Below are positions 9,297-18,641 of a stretch of 64,000 nt of DNA, in pieces. A program made the translations under genes and the position numbers. The DNA comes from Microbacterium sp. Nx66 (GTDB lineage: Bacteria > Actinomycetota > Actinomycetes > Actinomycetales > Microbacteriaceae): NCBI RefSeq assembly GCF_904066215.1, contig NZ_LR880474.1, positions 930,001 to 994,000 on the forward strand, read 5' to 3'. Every line of letters begins with the position of its first letter. Position 1 is the stretch's first letter. Below the pieces are notes generated by a model, which was given only the letters and a program-made list of their open reading frames with translations, searched no databases and was not told the DNA's origin.

Positions 9297-9779
9297 ATGA
9301 ATGAAGTCCAGGGCCCGACCCCCGCCGGCACCTCCCGTCCGTACCGCTCGCTTCCCGAGGCGCTCCGCGCGCACCGCATCGATCCGGTGAACCATGCGTT
9401 CATCACCGAGATCGTCGATTCCGCGGGGGTGACCTCTCTGATCGACCGCGGTCGCTACATCGAGGCGATCCGGCGCGAGGGCGCGGCGCTGCACATCGGC
9501 CGCACGTACACCAACGGATTCACGGAGGACGAGGTCGTCACCGTAGGCTCGACCCGCCTGCGGCTGCAGCCCAGCGAGGGGCGCGCGCCGTACTTCTACG
9601 TCACGCACCCGAGCGAGTTCGCCCCGCAGGCCCCCGTCAAGGCCAAGCGTCCCACGACGCCGCGCACCCCTTCGGCGCCGCGCACCCCCGCGGCGCCGAA
9701 GCCCGTCGAGCGCGACTACGGCGTGTGCGACGTCTGCTTCATGGTGAAGACCCCCGCCGGCGGCTGCGGCTGCGACTGA
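9297..9779 (+). CDS. Hypothetical protein with C-terminal four-cysteine motif
   Basis: A 160-residue protein I do not recognise by name. The ATG at 9297 is preceded by a GGAAGGG ribosome-binding site and removes an arginine-rich upstream extension. The N-terminal 110 residues look folded. A linker rich in Pro/Thr/Ala (TPRTPSAPRTPAAPKP) follows, then YGVCDVCFMVKTPAGGCGCD at the extreme C-terminus, which could bind a metal through its cysteines. Its stop overlaps the start of the next gene by one base (TGATG), suggesting translational coupling with the acetyltransferase. Confidence 0.75.
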   Translation: MNEVQGPTPAGTSRPYRSLPEALRAHRIDPVNHAFITEIVDSAGVTSLIDRGRYIEAIRREGAALHIGRTYTNGFTEDEVVTVGSTRLRLQPSEGRAPYFYVTHPSEFAPQAPVKAKRPTTPRTPSAPRTPAAPKPVERDYGVCDVCFMVKTPAGGCGCD

Positions 9780-10330
9780 TGCCCGCGGCCTCCGCGTCGC
9801 ACGGCGGCGTCTCCGTCCGCGAGGCGGAGTGGCCACAGGATTCCGCGTTCGTCGGTACGGCGGTTTCGACGTACCTCCGTCAGACGGAGCAGGAGAAGCA
9901 CGACGTCCTGGGTGATCCGGAGGAACCCGAGGGTGAACTCCCCGAGCGGTACCGGCCGGAGGTCCGTGACCCTGCCACCGCGTACGCCGGTGGTCGGGTG
10001 CTCGTGGCAGAGATCGACGGGGCCCCGGCCGGCGTGGTGATCGCCCTGCCGTATGCCGGTCACACCGAGGTCAAGCGGCTCTGGGCTGACCCCGCCGTGC
10101 GCGGCCGAGGCGTCGGTTCCGCGCTGCTCGACGCCGTCCTGGCGGAGGCCGAGGGTGCGGTGCGGCTGTCGGTGTGGGAGTGGCGCGACGCCGCGATCCG
10201 GCTCTACACGTCCCGCGGCTTCCGCCCCGTCGACCCCTGGGACGATCGCGACCGCCTCCTCTGCTTCGAATCGCTCACTTCGCTGCATCCGGCCGCCGAA
10301 TCCAGCGAAGTGAGCGATTCGAAGGGCTAG
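9779..10330 (+). CDS. GNAT-family N-acetyltransferase
   Basis: A 183-residue acetyltransferase. The acetyl-CoA-binding motif A is VKRLWADPAVRGRGVGSALL (R/Q-x-x-G-x-G/A), followed by the C-terminal LYTSRGFRPVD motif B. The substrate cannot be read from the sequence. The start ATG overlaps the previous stop (TGATG). The last 20 or so residues (after DRLLCFE) are encoded by a 61-bp palindromic repeat element and probably are not part of the ancestral fold. The TAG stop shares the tetranucleotide CTAG with the stop of the convergent acyl-CoA dehydrogenase gene. Confidence 0.85.
   Translation: MPAASASHGGVSVREAEWPQDSAFVGTAVSTYLRQTEQEKHDVLGDPEEPEGELPERYRPEVRDPATAYAGGRVLVAEIDGAPAGVVIALPYAGHTEVKRLWADPAVRGRGVGSALLDAVLAEAEGAVRLSVWEWRDAAIRLYTSRGFRPVDPWDDRDRLLCFESLTSLHPAAESSEVSDSKG
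10264..10324. repeat. Palindromic repeat / bidirectional terminator-like hairpin inside a gene end
   Basis: Two perfect 22-nt inverted arms (10264-10285 and 10303-10324) surround a 17-nt loop. The left arm starts CTTCGAATCGCTCACTTC. The element sits at the junction of two convergent genes and inside the coding end of the acetyltransferase. It aligns over most of its length with the hairpin at 51886-51944 and, more weakly, with that at 15044-15100, so it is a member of a dispersed repeat family. Confidence 0.85.
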
Positions 10331-11562
10331 GCGAAGGCGCTCATCCCGGTGATGTCGCGGCCGAGAAGGAGGGCCTGCACGGACTCGGTGCCCTCGTAGG
10401 TGTGGATGGCCTCGATGTCGGCCATGTGCTGCATGACGCCGTTCTCCAGGAGGATGCCGTTGCCTCCCAGGAGGTCACGCGCCGTCGCCGCGATCCGCCG
10501 GGCCGCCCGGGTGTTGTGGAACTTGGCGAGCGAGGCCTGGGTCGGACGTAGCGCTCCTGCCTGCTCGAGGTCTGCCATCCTGCGGCAGTAGAGCTGCATC
10601 GCCGTCAGGTCCTCCAGCATGTGCGTCAGCCGCTCCTGCACCATCTGGAACTTCGCGAGCGGCTTGCCGAACTGCACACGCTCCTTCGCGTAAGCCAGAG
10701 CCGCCTCGTAGCAGGCCGTCGCGTGGCCCAGCGCCGACCAGGCGACTCCGGACCGGGTGGCGTAGAGCACGGTCGAGGCGTCCTTGAAGCTCCTGGTCCC
10801 CGGCAGCACCGCGTCCAGCGGTACCCGCACGTCGTCCAGGCGGATGTGCGCCTGGTGGATCGCGCGGAGTGAGGCCTTCCCGCGGATCACAGTGCCGGTG
10901 TACCCGGGGGCGTCCTGCTCGACGAGGAAGCACCGCACCGCCCCGTGCTCGGCAGCGGACTCGTCGTCGACCCGTGCCCAGACGAAGGCGATGCCGCCCG
11001 AGGCGCCGTTGCCGATCCACTTCTTGGCGCCGCGGAGCACCCAGGAGTCGCCGTCGCGGCGGGCCACGGTCTCCAGCGAGACGGAGTCCGAGCCGTGGTC
11101 GGGCTCGGTCAGCGCGAAGGATCCGAGTACCGAGCCGTCGGCGAGTGCCGTGAGCCAGCGGTCCTGCTGGGCGGGCGAGCCGAACAGGGCGAGCGTCCGC
11201 AGCGCGAGGCCGCCCTGCACGGCGAGGATCGTGCCGAGGGAGCCGTCTCCCCGCGAGATCTCCATGTTGACCAGGCCGGCGGCGAGCGGGGAGAGCCGGG
11301 TGAGCGCGGGATGGTCGACGCCGTCGACGACGAGGTCCATCTCGCCCATCCGGCGGGCGGCGTCGAGCGGGTACTCGGCGCGGTCCCAGGCCTCGGCCAT
11401 CTGCGGGGCGACCTCGTCGACGTACGCCTTCGCGCGGTCCCAGGCTTCCCGGTCGACGGCGGGGATGTCGGCGAAGACGGCGTAGTAGTCGCTGTCCTGC
11501 CGTCCGGTGATGTCGTAGGACGAGACGCGCTCGCCGGGGACGGGGGAGGCTTCCGTGCTCAT
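10327..11562 (-). CDS. Acyl-CoA dehydrogenase (glutaryl-CoA-dehydrogenase-like)
   Basis: A 411-residue flavoprotein that should oxidise an acyl-CoA to the 2,3-enoyl-CoA. Visible family signatures are FALTEPDHGSDSVSLET (FAD/substrate binding) and IHTYEGTESVQALLLGRDITG near the C-terminus, where the Glu of YEGT is the expected catalytic base, as in glutaryl-CoA dehydrogenases. The start at 11562 is chosen for its AAGGAG site 7 nt upstream; another in-frame Met lies at 11580. It is downstream of a tetR gene on the same strand with a palindromic operator candidate between them, so it is probably the regulator's target. Confidence 0.9.
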   Translation of the reverse strand: MSTEASPVPGERVSSYDITGRQDSDYYAVFADIPAVDREAWDRAKAYVDEVAPQMAEAWDRAEYPLDAARRMGEMDLVVDGVDHPALTRLSPLAAGLVNMEISRGDGSLGTILAVQGGLALRTLALFGSPAQQDRWLTALADGSVLGSFALTEPDHGSDSVSLETVARRDGDSWVLRGAKKWIGNGASGGIAFVWARVDDESAAEHGAVRCFLVEQDAPGYTGTVIRGKASLRAIHQAHIRLDDVRVPLDAVLPGTRSFKDASTVLYATRSGVAWSALGHATACYEAALAYAKERVQFGKPLAKFQMVQERLTHMLEDLTAMQLYCRRMADLEQAGALRPTQASLAKFHNTRAARRIAATARDLLGGNGILLENGVMQHMADIEAIHTYEGTESVQALLLGRDITGMSAFA

Positions 11563-11583
11563 GATGCTCCTTCGTGACACCAG

Positions 11584-11610
11584 GTATCGTACTCCTCGAT
11601 ACTCGGTATC
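11584..11610. promoter_or_regulatory. Candidate TetR operator (three GTATC half-sites)
   Basis: GTATCG (11584-11589) and CGATAC (11597-11602) form an inverted repeat with a 7-nt spacer. The second half also pairs with GTATC at 11606-11610 around a 3-nt spacer (GATAC-TCG-GTATC). The array lies in the 66-nt gap between the tetR gene and the acyl-CoA dehydrogenase, the expected position for repression of the dehydrogenase. Confidence 0.55.
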
Positions 11611-11628
11611 ACGACCTCTCCGGCGGGC

Positions 11629-12294
11629 TCAGTCGAGCTCGGAGCGCAGCCTCCGCGTGACCTCGGCGACGGGCATCGAACGCGGGAAGACCGCCACCAC
11701 CATGTCGTCCGGAGCCCCCGCCGCGGTGTCCTCGCCGACGCCGTACCGTCGACGCGCATCCGCGAGCGCGGACTGGAGGGTGGACAGCGGCACCTTCTTG
11801 CGTCCGCGCAGGAGCTGTCGCAGCACGTGGTTGTGCACCGCCGTCACGAGCGCCGCGAAGCCCACCGCGTCCAGCGGATCCACTCCCGGCAGGGCGCTGC
11901 GCAGGTACTCGTCGAACAGCCGCTCGTAGCGGAACACGGTGATGATCTCGCGTTCACGGAGCACCGGCACCTCCCGCACGATCTGGTACCGCCGTCGCGC
12001 GAGCTCCGGGTCGTTCGCGAAGTGCGTGAACACGGACTCCGATGCCGCGCAGACCGCGCCCCACGGATCGTCGTGCCCCTCGTCGAGGAACTCCCGGAGC
12101 TGCTCCAGCAGGACCTCGTGATCGGCGAAGACAACGTCCTCCTTGCCACCGAACTGCCGGAAGAAGGTCGACCGGGAGACGCCGGCGGCCTTGGCGATCT
12201 GCTCCACGGACGTCTGGTCGAACCCCTGGGCGCTGAAGAGTTCGAGCGCGGCGGCGACGACGCCCCCGGTGCGCAGCTCTGCGGATTCCTCCAT
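11629..12294 (-). CDS. TetR/AcrR-family transcriptional regulator
   Basis: A 221-residue regulator. The N-terminal helix-turn-helix is clear: VAAALELFSAQGFDQTSVEQ followed by IAKAAGVSRSTFFRQFGGKEDV (residues about 12-53). The remaining helical domain would bind ligand. It is immediately upstream of the acyl-CoA dehydrogenase on the same strand and probably controls it, with an acyl-CoA as plausible ligand (inference). Confidence 0.92.
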   Translation of the reverse strand: MEESAELRTGGVVAAALELFSAQGFDQTSVEQIAKAAGVSRSTFFRQFGGKEDVVFADHEVLLEQLREFLDEGHDDPWGAVCAASESVFTHFANDPELARRRYQIVREVPVLREREIITVFRYERLFDEYLRSALPGVDPLDAVGFAALVTAVHNHVLRQLLRGRKKVPLSTLQSALADARRRYGVGEDTAAGAPDDMVVAVFPRSMPVAEVTRRLRSELD

Positions 12295-12419
12295 GGCGAA
12301 ATCCTAGACCGCCGTGGGGCTCACGCCCGAGCGTCCCCGCGGGAGCGCACCGCTGACGCAGTTCCAGGACCGGCGGTTCCGTGAGGGCGCGCGACCGTCC
12401 ATGCTGATCCTGGCTGTGG

Positions 12420-12704
12420 TCACGAGGCATCCGGGGTTCGCCGACTCGCGCGCGAGTCCGATGCCCGATACCGCCGAGCGATCCGTATGAAGAGGTCCAG
12501 GGCCTCGGCTTCGGAGCGGAAGCGGAGCGGCGCATGGAAGCGCTCACCGCGCTCGTCGGCCTCCCAGACGATCCACTCCTCGCCTTCGCGCTCGATCCAG
12601 GCGGACGACTGAGGTCGGCCTGTAGGGCCGAACCAGTTCGCGGTCGCGGTGAGCTTCTCGTCGCGGATGATGCGCTGCGCCTGGGCGCCGGTGAGGTCGC
12701 TCAC
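12420..12704 (-). CDS. Small hypothetical protein, 94 aa
   Basis: The translation [20 protein letters not shown] then [20 protein letters not shown] and a helical, Arg-rich C-terminus has a balanced, globular composition unlike a shadow frame. It is not recognised as a named family. It is divergent from sucC with 174 nt between the starts. The 125 nt between its stop and the tetR start contain nothing I can identify. Confidence 0.6.
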   Translation of the reverse strand: MSDLTGAQAQRIIRDEKLTATANWFGPTGRPQSSAWIEREGEEWIVWEADERGERFHAPLRFRSEAEALDLFIRIARRYRASDSRASRRTPDAS

Positions 12705-12802
12705 GTCGTCTCCTCCGTCTTGCTCCGACGCCGAGAATCGTACCGGAGGCGTCGGCGGGTCGGGGAGGGCGTCGGGGCGTCGGAGCGTTCAGCCTGCGGT
12801 AG

Positions 12803-12838
12803 TAGGCTGGGGGACTGGTCGATGTCTCGACATCGAGA
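12803..12838 (+). promoter_or_regulatory. sucCD promoter -10 and 14-bp palindromic operator candidate
   Basis: TAGGCT at 12803-12808 fits a -10 element. Downstream, TCTCGACATCGAGA (12825-12838) is a perfect inverted repeat (TCTCGA-CA-TCGAGA), and an overlapping 18-bp palindrome covers 12819-12836. A close variant of the 14-mer precedes icd (28042-28055), so this is a candidate site for a shared TCA-cycle regulator. No convincing -35 is seen. Confidence 0.5.
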
Positions 12839-12878
12839 GAATCACCAGACCAGACCGCAGCCCAGTGAAGGAAGCACA

Positions 12879-14045
12879 GTGGATCTGTACGAGTACCAGG
12901 CACGAGACGTTTTCGAGAAGTACGGAGTGCCGGTCCTCGCCGGCATCGTCGCGGACACCCCCGAGGAGGTGAAGGCGGCTGCCGAGAAGATCGGCGGTGT
13001 CGTGGTCGTCAAGGCCCAGGTCAAGACCGGAGGCCGCGGCAAGGCCGGCGGCGTCAAGGTCGCCAAGACCCCCGATGAGGCGTACGAGGCCGCGAAGGCC
13101 ATCCTCGGGCTCGACATCAAGGGCCACGTCGTCAAGCGCGTCATGGTCGCGCAGGGTGCCCGCATCGCCGAGGAGTTCTACTTCTCCGTGCTGCTCGACC
13201 GCGCCAACCGCTCCTACCTCTCCCTGTGCTCCGTCGAGGGCGGCATGGAGATCGAGCAGCTCGCCGTCGAGAAGCCCGAGGCCCTCGCCCGCGTCGAGGT
13301 CAACCCGCTGACCGGCATCGACAAGGAGAAGGCGGTCGAGATCGCTCGCGCCGCGAACTTCCCGGAGGACCTCGTCGAGAAGGTCTCCGATGTGTTCGTG
13401 AAGCTGTACGACGTCTACAAGGGTGAGGACGCGACGCTCGTCGAGGTCAACCCGCTCGTCCGCACCGAGGACGGCGACATCATCGCGCTCGACGGCAAGG
13501 TCACGCTCGACGACAACGCCTCCGAGATCCGCCACCCCGAGCACGAGGCGCTCGAGGACAAGGACGCCGCCGACCCGCTCGAGGCCAAGGCCAAGGCGTC
13601 GGGCCTCAACTACGTCAAGCTCGACGGCGAGGTCGGCATCATCGGCAACGGCGCGGGTCTGGTCATGTCGACGCTCGACGTGGTCGCCTACGCCGGAGAG
13701 AACCACAACGGCGTGAAGCCCGCCAACTTCCTCGACATCGGCGGCGGCGCCTCGGCCGAGGTCATGGCCGCCGGTCTCGACGTCATCCTCGGTGACCCGC
13801 AGGTCAAGAGCGTGTTCGTCAACGTGTTCGGCGGCATCACGGCGTGCGACGCCGTCGCCAACGGCATCAAGGGTGCCCTGGAGACGCTGGGCGACACGGC
13901 CTCCAAGCCGCTCGTCGTCCGCCTGGACGGCAACCGCGTGGACGAGGGTCGTGCGATCCTCGCCGACTACGCGCACCCGCTCGTGACCCTGGCCGCGACG
14001 ATGGACGAGGGCGCCGACAAGGCCGCCGAGCTCGCCAACGCCTGA
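12879..14045 (+). CDS. sucC: Succinate-CoA ligase (ADP-forming) subunit beta
   Basis: The 388-residue beta subunit of succinyl-CoA synthetase, which makes ATP or GTP from succinyl-CoA in the TCA cycle. The GTG at 12879 is used because it gives the canonical N-terminus ([19 protein letters not shown]) and exactly the usual length; GAAGGAA lies upstream. ATP-grasp features include [16 protein letters not shown] and EVNPL repeats, and the CoA-ligase domain contains [10 protein letters not shown] and VNVFGGI. It is followed after 28 nt by sucD. Confidence 0.97.
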   Translation: MDLYEYQARDVFEKYGVPVLAGIVADTPEEVKAAAEKIGGVVVVKAQVKTGGRGKAGGVKVAKTPDEAYEAAKAILGLDIKGHVVKRVMVAQGARIAEEFYFSVLLDRANRSYLSLCSVEGGMEIEQLAVEKPEALARVEVNPLTGIDKEKAVEIARAANFPEDLVEKVSDVFVKLYDVYKGEDATLVEVNPLVRTEDGDIIALDGKVTLDDNASEIRHPEHEALEDKDAADPLEAKAKASGLNYVKLDGEVGIIGNGAGLVMSTLDVVAYAGENHNGVKPANFLDIGGGASAEVMAAGLDVILGDPQVKSVFVNVFGGITACDAVANGIKGALETLGDTASKPLVVRLDGNRVDEGRAILADYAHPLVTLAATMDEGADKAAELANA

Positions 14046-14073
14046 CGCTTCGACAGGATTTAAGGAACAGAAC

Positions 14074-14976
<903 letters not shown>

Positions 14977-14996
14977 TCTGAGCTACGCTCGATCTG

Positions 14997-15024
14997 AAGG
15001 CCCCGGGCTCCACCCCGGGGCCTT
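14997..15024 (+). terminator. Intrinsic terminator after sucCD
   Basis: An 11-bp perfect GC-rich stem (AAGGCCCCGGG / CCCGGGGCCTT) with a 6-nt loop, 20 nt after the sucD stop, followed by TCGTCAT. Confidence 0.8.
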
Positions 15025-15043
15025 CGTCATACCCTCACCTCCC

Positions 15044-15100
15044 TCGAATCACGCACATGGCCCCATTCCGTGTCGGAATGGGGCCATGTGCGCGACTCGG
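15044..15100. repeat. Palindromic repeat element between convergent sucD and permease genes
   Basis: A perfect 19-bp stem (15052-15070 / 15074-15092) with a 3-nt loop, extended outward by an imperfect stem (TCGAATCA opposite CGACTCGG). The left arm reads TCGAATCACGCACATGG, closely related to the left arm at 51886-51944. It probably ends transcription of the permease gene from the other strand. Confidence 0.8.
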
Positions 15101-15107
15101 AGCGGGG

Positions 15108-16583
15108 CTAGATCCCGACGCCGAAGAGGGCCTCGATGGGACCGCGGGCGAAGAAGATCAGGAAGCCGGCGCCGACCACCCACAGCAGCGGGCTGATGGT
15201 CTTGGCCTTGCCGGAGAAGGCGTGGATGAGCACCCAGCTCACGAAGCCCGCCCCGATGCCGTTGGCGATCGAGTACGTCAGCGGCATGACCGAGACCGTG
15301 AGGAACACCGGCAGGAGCACCCGGAAGTCGCCGAAGTCGATGTGCCGGATCTGGGCCATCATCATGGCACCCACGATGATGAGCGCCGCGGCGGCGATCT
15401 CCGTCGGGACGATCGAGGTCAGCGGGGTCAGGAACATCGCGATGAGGAAGACGATGCCCGTCACGACGTTCGCGAGTCCCGTCCTGGCACCCTCGCCGAT
15501 ACCCGCGCCGGACTCGATGAAGACCGTGCTGGAGGACGACGAGGTCGCACCACCGGCGATCGCCCCGACACCCTCGACCACGAGGGCCGACTTGATGCGC
15601 GGGAAGTCGCCGTTGTCGTCGGCCAGGTTGGCCTCCTTGGCCAGGCCCGTCATGGTGCCCATGGCGTCGAAGAAGTTCGTGAAGAGGAGCGTGAAGACGA
15701 TCATCACGAGGGCGACGAGGCTGACCTTGCCGAGGTCGAACGAGAAGTCGACGGCGCCGATGAGGCTCAGGTCGGGGACGCTGACGGGGGAGCCGTTCAG
15801 TGCCGGGACGGTGAGTCCCCAGCCGCCGGGATTCACGACATTGCCCTCATCATCGACGCCGCGGGCGCCGATGTGCCAGATGGCCTCGACGATGACCGCG
15901 AGCACGGTGCCGCCGATGAGGCCGATGAGCATCCCGCCCTTGATGCGGAGCGCGACGAGGATGCCCGTGAGGAGCAGGGTGATCACGAACAGCAGGCTCG
16001 GCACGGTCGCGACCGACCCGTTGACACCGAGGCCGACGGGCGGCGACGAGGCGCCGGTCGCCGTGACGAAGCCCGAGTTCACGAAGCCGATGAAGGCGAT
16101 GAACAGGCCGATGCCGACCGTGATCGCGATCTTCAGCTGGAAGGGCACGGCGTCGAAGATCGCCTTCCGCAGCCCGGTGGCGGCGAGGAGCACGATCACG
16201 ACACCGTTGATCATCACGAGCGCCATCGCCTCGGGCCAGGTGACCTGGCCGACGACGGAGAACGCGACGAAGGCGTTGATGCCGAGGCCGGCGGCGAAGC
16301 CGAACGGCAGGCGGGTGACGACACCGAAGAGGATCGTCATGACGCCGGCGGTCAGGGCCGTCGCGGCACCGACGGCGTTGAAGTCGAGCATGTCGCCGGC
16401 GACGTCCGGCTTTCCGGAGAGGATGATCGGGTTCAGGATCACGATGTAGGCCATCGTGACGAACGTCACGAGGCCTCCACGGATCTCGGTGCCGATCGTC
16501 GATCCGCGCTTGCTGATCTCGAAGAAGCGGTCCAGGGTACCGGTGGGTTCGGTGGACGCCGGGGCGGGTGGGGCAGTAGTCAT
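15108..16583 (-). CDS. NCS2-family purine (adenine/guanine/hypoxanthine) permease
   Basis: A 491-residue multi-spanning membrane protein of the AzgA-like branch of the nucleobase-cation symporter-2 family. The N-terminal ISKRGSTIGTEIRGGLVTFV and FVTMAYIVILNPIIL, the first-helix GFAAGLGINAFVAF and the later SSSSTVFIESGAGIGEGAR segment are characteristic of proton-coupled hypoxanthine/guanine permeases. Its place next to purN and purH fits purine salvage. CGGAGG precedes the ATG. It is divergent from the DUF6350 gene with 91 nt between starts. Confidence 0.92.
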   Translation of the reverse strand: MTTAPPAPASTEPTGTLDRFFEISKRGSTIGTEIRGGLVTFVTMAYIVILNPIILSGKPDVAGDMLDFNAVGAATALTAGVMTILFGVVTRLPFGFAAGLGINAFVAFSVVGQVTWPEAMALVMINGVVIVLLAATGLRKAIFDAVPFQLKIAITVGIGLFIAFIGFVNSGFVTATGASSPPVGLGVNGSVATVPSLLFVITLLLTGILVALRIKGGMLIGLIGGTVLAVIVEAIWHIGARGVDDEGNVVNPGGWGLTVPALNGSPVSVPDLSLIGAVDFSFDLGKVSLVALVMIVFTLLFTNFFDAMGTMTGLAKEANLADDNGDFPRIKSALVVEGVGAIAGGATSSSSSTVFIESGAGIGEGARTGLANVVTGIVFLIAMFLTPLTSIVPTEIAAAALIIVGAMMMAQIRHIDFGDFRVLLPVFLTVSVMPLTYSIANGIGAGFVSWVLIHAFSGKAKTISPLLWVVGAGFLIFFARGPIEALFGVGI

Positions 16584-16674
16584 CGGGAAACCTCCGGAGA
16601 AACGCTACCGTGTCGTCCGCCTCGCGCGCGCCCACGGGGGCCGGACCGGAAGTCGTCGTAGTCTCGAAGGCGCT

Positions 16675-17961
16675 ATGCAACGCCTCCTCGTCGCGCTCCT
16701 CGCCGCCCTCGACGCCGCCATCGCGGCCGCCGTCGGGCTGGCGGTGCTGCTGGCGCCGTTGACGCTCCTGTGGACGCTCGCGTTCGGTGTCACCGCGGAC
16801 TGGGGGGCGCTGTGGCCGCTCACCGGAACGCTGTGGGAGTTCGGGCACGGTGTGCCTCTGGAGATCACGATCCCGGACGCCCTGCTCGTCACCCTGGCGA
16901 TTCCCGCAGACGCCGCGCGGTTCGTCGTCTCGGTCACGCCGCTGGCGTTCCTGCTGCTCACCCTGCTCTTCGCGGCGCGCTCCGGCGCCCGGGCCGCACG
17001 ATCCGGCGCGTGGGTGCTGGGTTCCCTGTCGGGGACGGTCGTGTTCACCGTGATCTCGACGGTCGTCGCCCTCACATCCGCGCTGGGCGCCGCACGAGTC
17101 CCGCTGGCTCTCGCGATCCTCCTGCCCCCCGCCGTCTACCTCGTGGGCGCCGTGTGCGGTGCCGTCCGCGTGGCGTGGGAGGACGGCGACGGCGGCGTGC
17201 TGGACCGCATCCACGACGTTCTGGACGCCAGGGAGGACTGGGCGCCGGTACCGTCCGCGGTCGTGCGCGGGGCGGCGTTCGCGCTCGTCGGTGTGCTGGG
17301 GGCTGCCGCGTTGGCCGTCGCCCTGTCGGTCCTGACCCGTGGGGGCGAGGTCGTCGCGCTGTTCCAGGCGGCGCGGGTCGATGCCCTCGGGGCGACCGTG
17401 CTGACCCTCGGGCAGCTGGCCTACCTTCCGACACTCGTGGTGTGGGCGGCGTCCTGGCTCGCCGGCCCCGGGTTCGCTGTCGGCGCGGGCACCGCGGTGT
17501 CGCCCGCGGGGACGCAGCTCGGCGTGGTCCCCGGCATCCCCGCCTTCGGTCTGCTGCCGGAGAACACCTCGATGTGGATGCTCATCGTCATCCTGATCCC
17601 GGTGGCCGCCGGGGCGTTCGCCGGGTGGGCCGTGCGCTCGCGCCTCGTCTGGGAGGGGACACCGCTCGGGCTCCTGCAGCGGTCGGTGATCGCGGTCGGG
17701 ATCGCCGCGGTCTCGGCCGGTGTGGCCGCGCTCGCCGCCGCCTTCGCGAACGGCTCGATGGGCCCGGGGCGACTCGAGGTCGTGGGACCGGCGGTGCTGC
17801 CGTTCGCGTTGTCGCTGGGAGCGGAGGTGCTCGTCGGCGCGGCGATCCTCCTGCTGTCCCCGCGCAACCGCGACGAGCTCGCGGAAGAGCGCACGGACCG
17901 CTGGATCGAGGAGATGTCCACGCTCGGCTCCGAGGACCCCGCCGACGACGACCGTCGCTAG
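16675..17961 (+). CDS. DUF6350-family polytopic membrane protein
   Basis: A 428-residue protein made almost wholly of hydrophobic helices (about ten), starting MQRLLVALLAALDAAIAAAV. The ATG at 16675 is chosen because upstream codons have no hydrophobic character. In actinobacteria a DUF6350 membrane protein commonly sits directly before purN, as here; its function is not established. The C-terminal tail is short and acidic (EDPADDDRR). A possible -10, TAGTCT, lies close upstream. Confidence 0.8.
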   Translation: MQRLLVALLAALDAAIAAAVGLAVLLAPLTLLWTLAFGVTADWGALWPLTGTLWEFGHGVPLEITIPDALLVTLAIPADAARFVVSVTPLAFLLLTLLFAARSGARAARSGAWVLGSLSGTVVFTVISTVVALTSALGAARVPLALAILLPPAVYLVGAVCGAVRVAWEDGDGGVLDRIHDVLDAREDWAPVPSAVVRGAAFALVGVLGAAALAVALSVLTRGGEVVALFQAARVDALGATVLTLGQLAYLPTLVVWAASWLAGPGFAVGAGTAVSPAGTQLGVVPGIPAFGLLPENTSMWMLIVILIPVAAGAFAGWAVRSRLVWEGTPLGLLQRSVIAVGIAAVSAGVAALAAAFANGSMGPGRLEVVGPAVLPFALSLGAEVLVGAAILLLSPRNRDELAEERTDRWIEEMSTLGSEDPADDDRR

Positions 17962-18022
17962 GCGTCCCTAGCGCTCTGCGGACCGGGTCGGAGCGTCGCC
18001 GGCACGCCGGTAGACTGGGCGC

Positions 18023-18610
18023 GTGCTCACGGTCGCCGTACTCATCTCGGGCGCCGGCTCGAACCTTCGCGCCCTCCTCGAGGCCGCTCGTCACCCCGAT
18101 TTCCCGGCGCGTGTCGTCGTAGTCGGGGCGGACCGCGAAGCCGACGGGCTGGCCCACGCCGAGGAGTTCGGCATCCCCAGCTTCACCGTGCCGTGGCACG
18201 AGCACGAGAGCCGCGAGGCGTGGGGCGAGGAGCTGGGTCGTCAGCTCGCCGTCTGGACGCCGGACCTCGTGGTGCTCAGCGGGCTCATGCGCCTGCTGCC
18301 GTCCTCGCTCGTCGCCGCCTACGCGCCCCGGATCATCAACACCCACCCCGCGTACCTCCCGGAGTTCCCCGGAGCCCACGGCGTCCGCGACGCCCTCGCC
18401 GCCGGGGTCCGCGAGACCGGCGCCAGCGTGATCGTCGTGGACGACGGCGTCGACACCGGCCCCATCCTCGCCCAGGAGCGCGTGCCGATCAGGGCCGACG
18501 ACACCGAGCACACCCTGCACGAGCGCATCAAGCCGGTCGAGCGCCGGCTCCTCATCGATGTCGTCCGGCGCATCGCGACCGGCGACCTCGCCCTGACTTC
18601 CGCCCCCTGA
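18023..18610 (+). CDS. purN: Phosphoribosylglycinamide formyltransferase
   Basis: A 195-residue enzyme converting GAR to formyl-GAR with 10-formyl-THF, the third step of purine synthesis. Signatures are [14 protein letters not shown] at the N-terminus, [21 protein letters not shown] (containing the catalytic Asn/His region) and [13 protein letters not shown] with the catalytic Asp. The start is a GTG (18023). The gene lies 31 nt before purH. Confidence 0.96.
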   Translation: MLTVAVLISGAGSNLRALLEAARHPDFPARVVVVGADREADGLAHAEEFGIPSFTVPWHEHESREAWGEELGRQLAVWTPDLVVLSGLMRLLPSSLVAAYAPRIINTHPAYLPEFPGAHGVRDALAAGVRETGASVIVVDDGVDTGPILAQERVPIRADDTEHTLHERIKPVERRLLIDVVRRIATGDLALTSAP

Positions 18611-18641
18611 CCCCCGACGCCCCCGCACGAAGGAGCCCATC

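Noticed and set aside
16584..16674. A purine riboswitch before the NCS2 permease
   Set aside because: The 91-nt gap shows none of the conserved purine or PRPP/ppGpp aptamer blocks on the minus strand.
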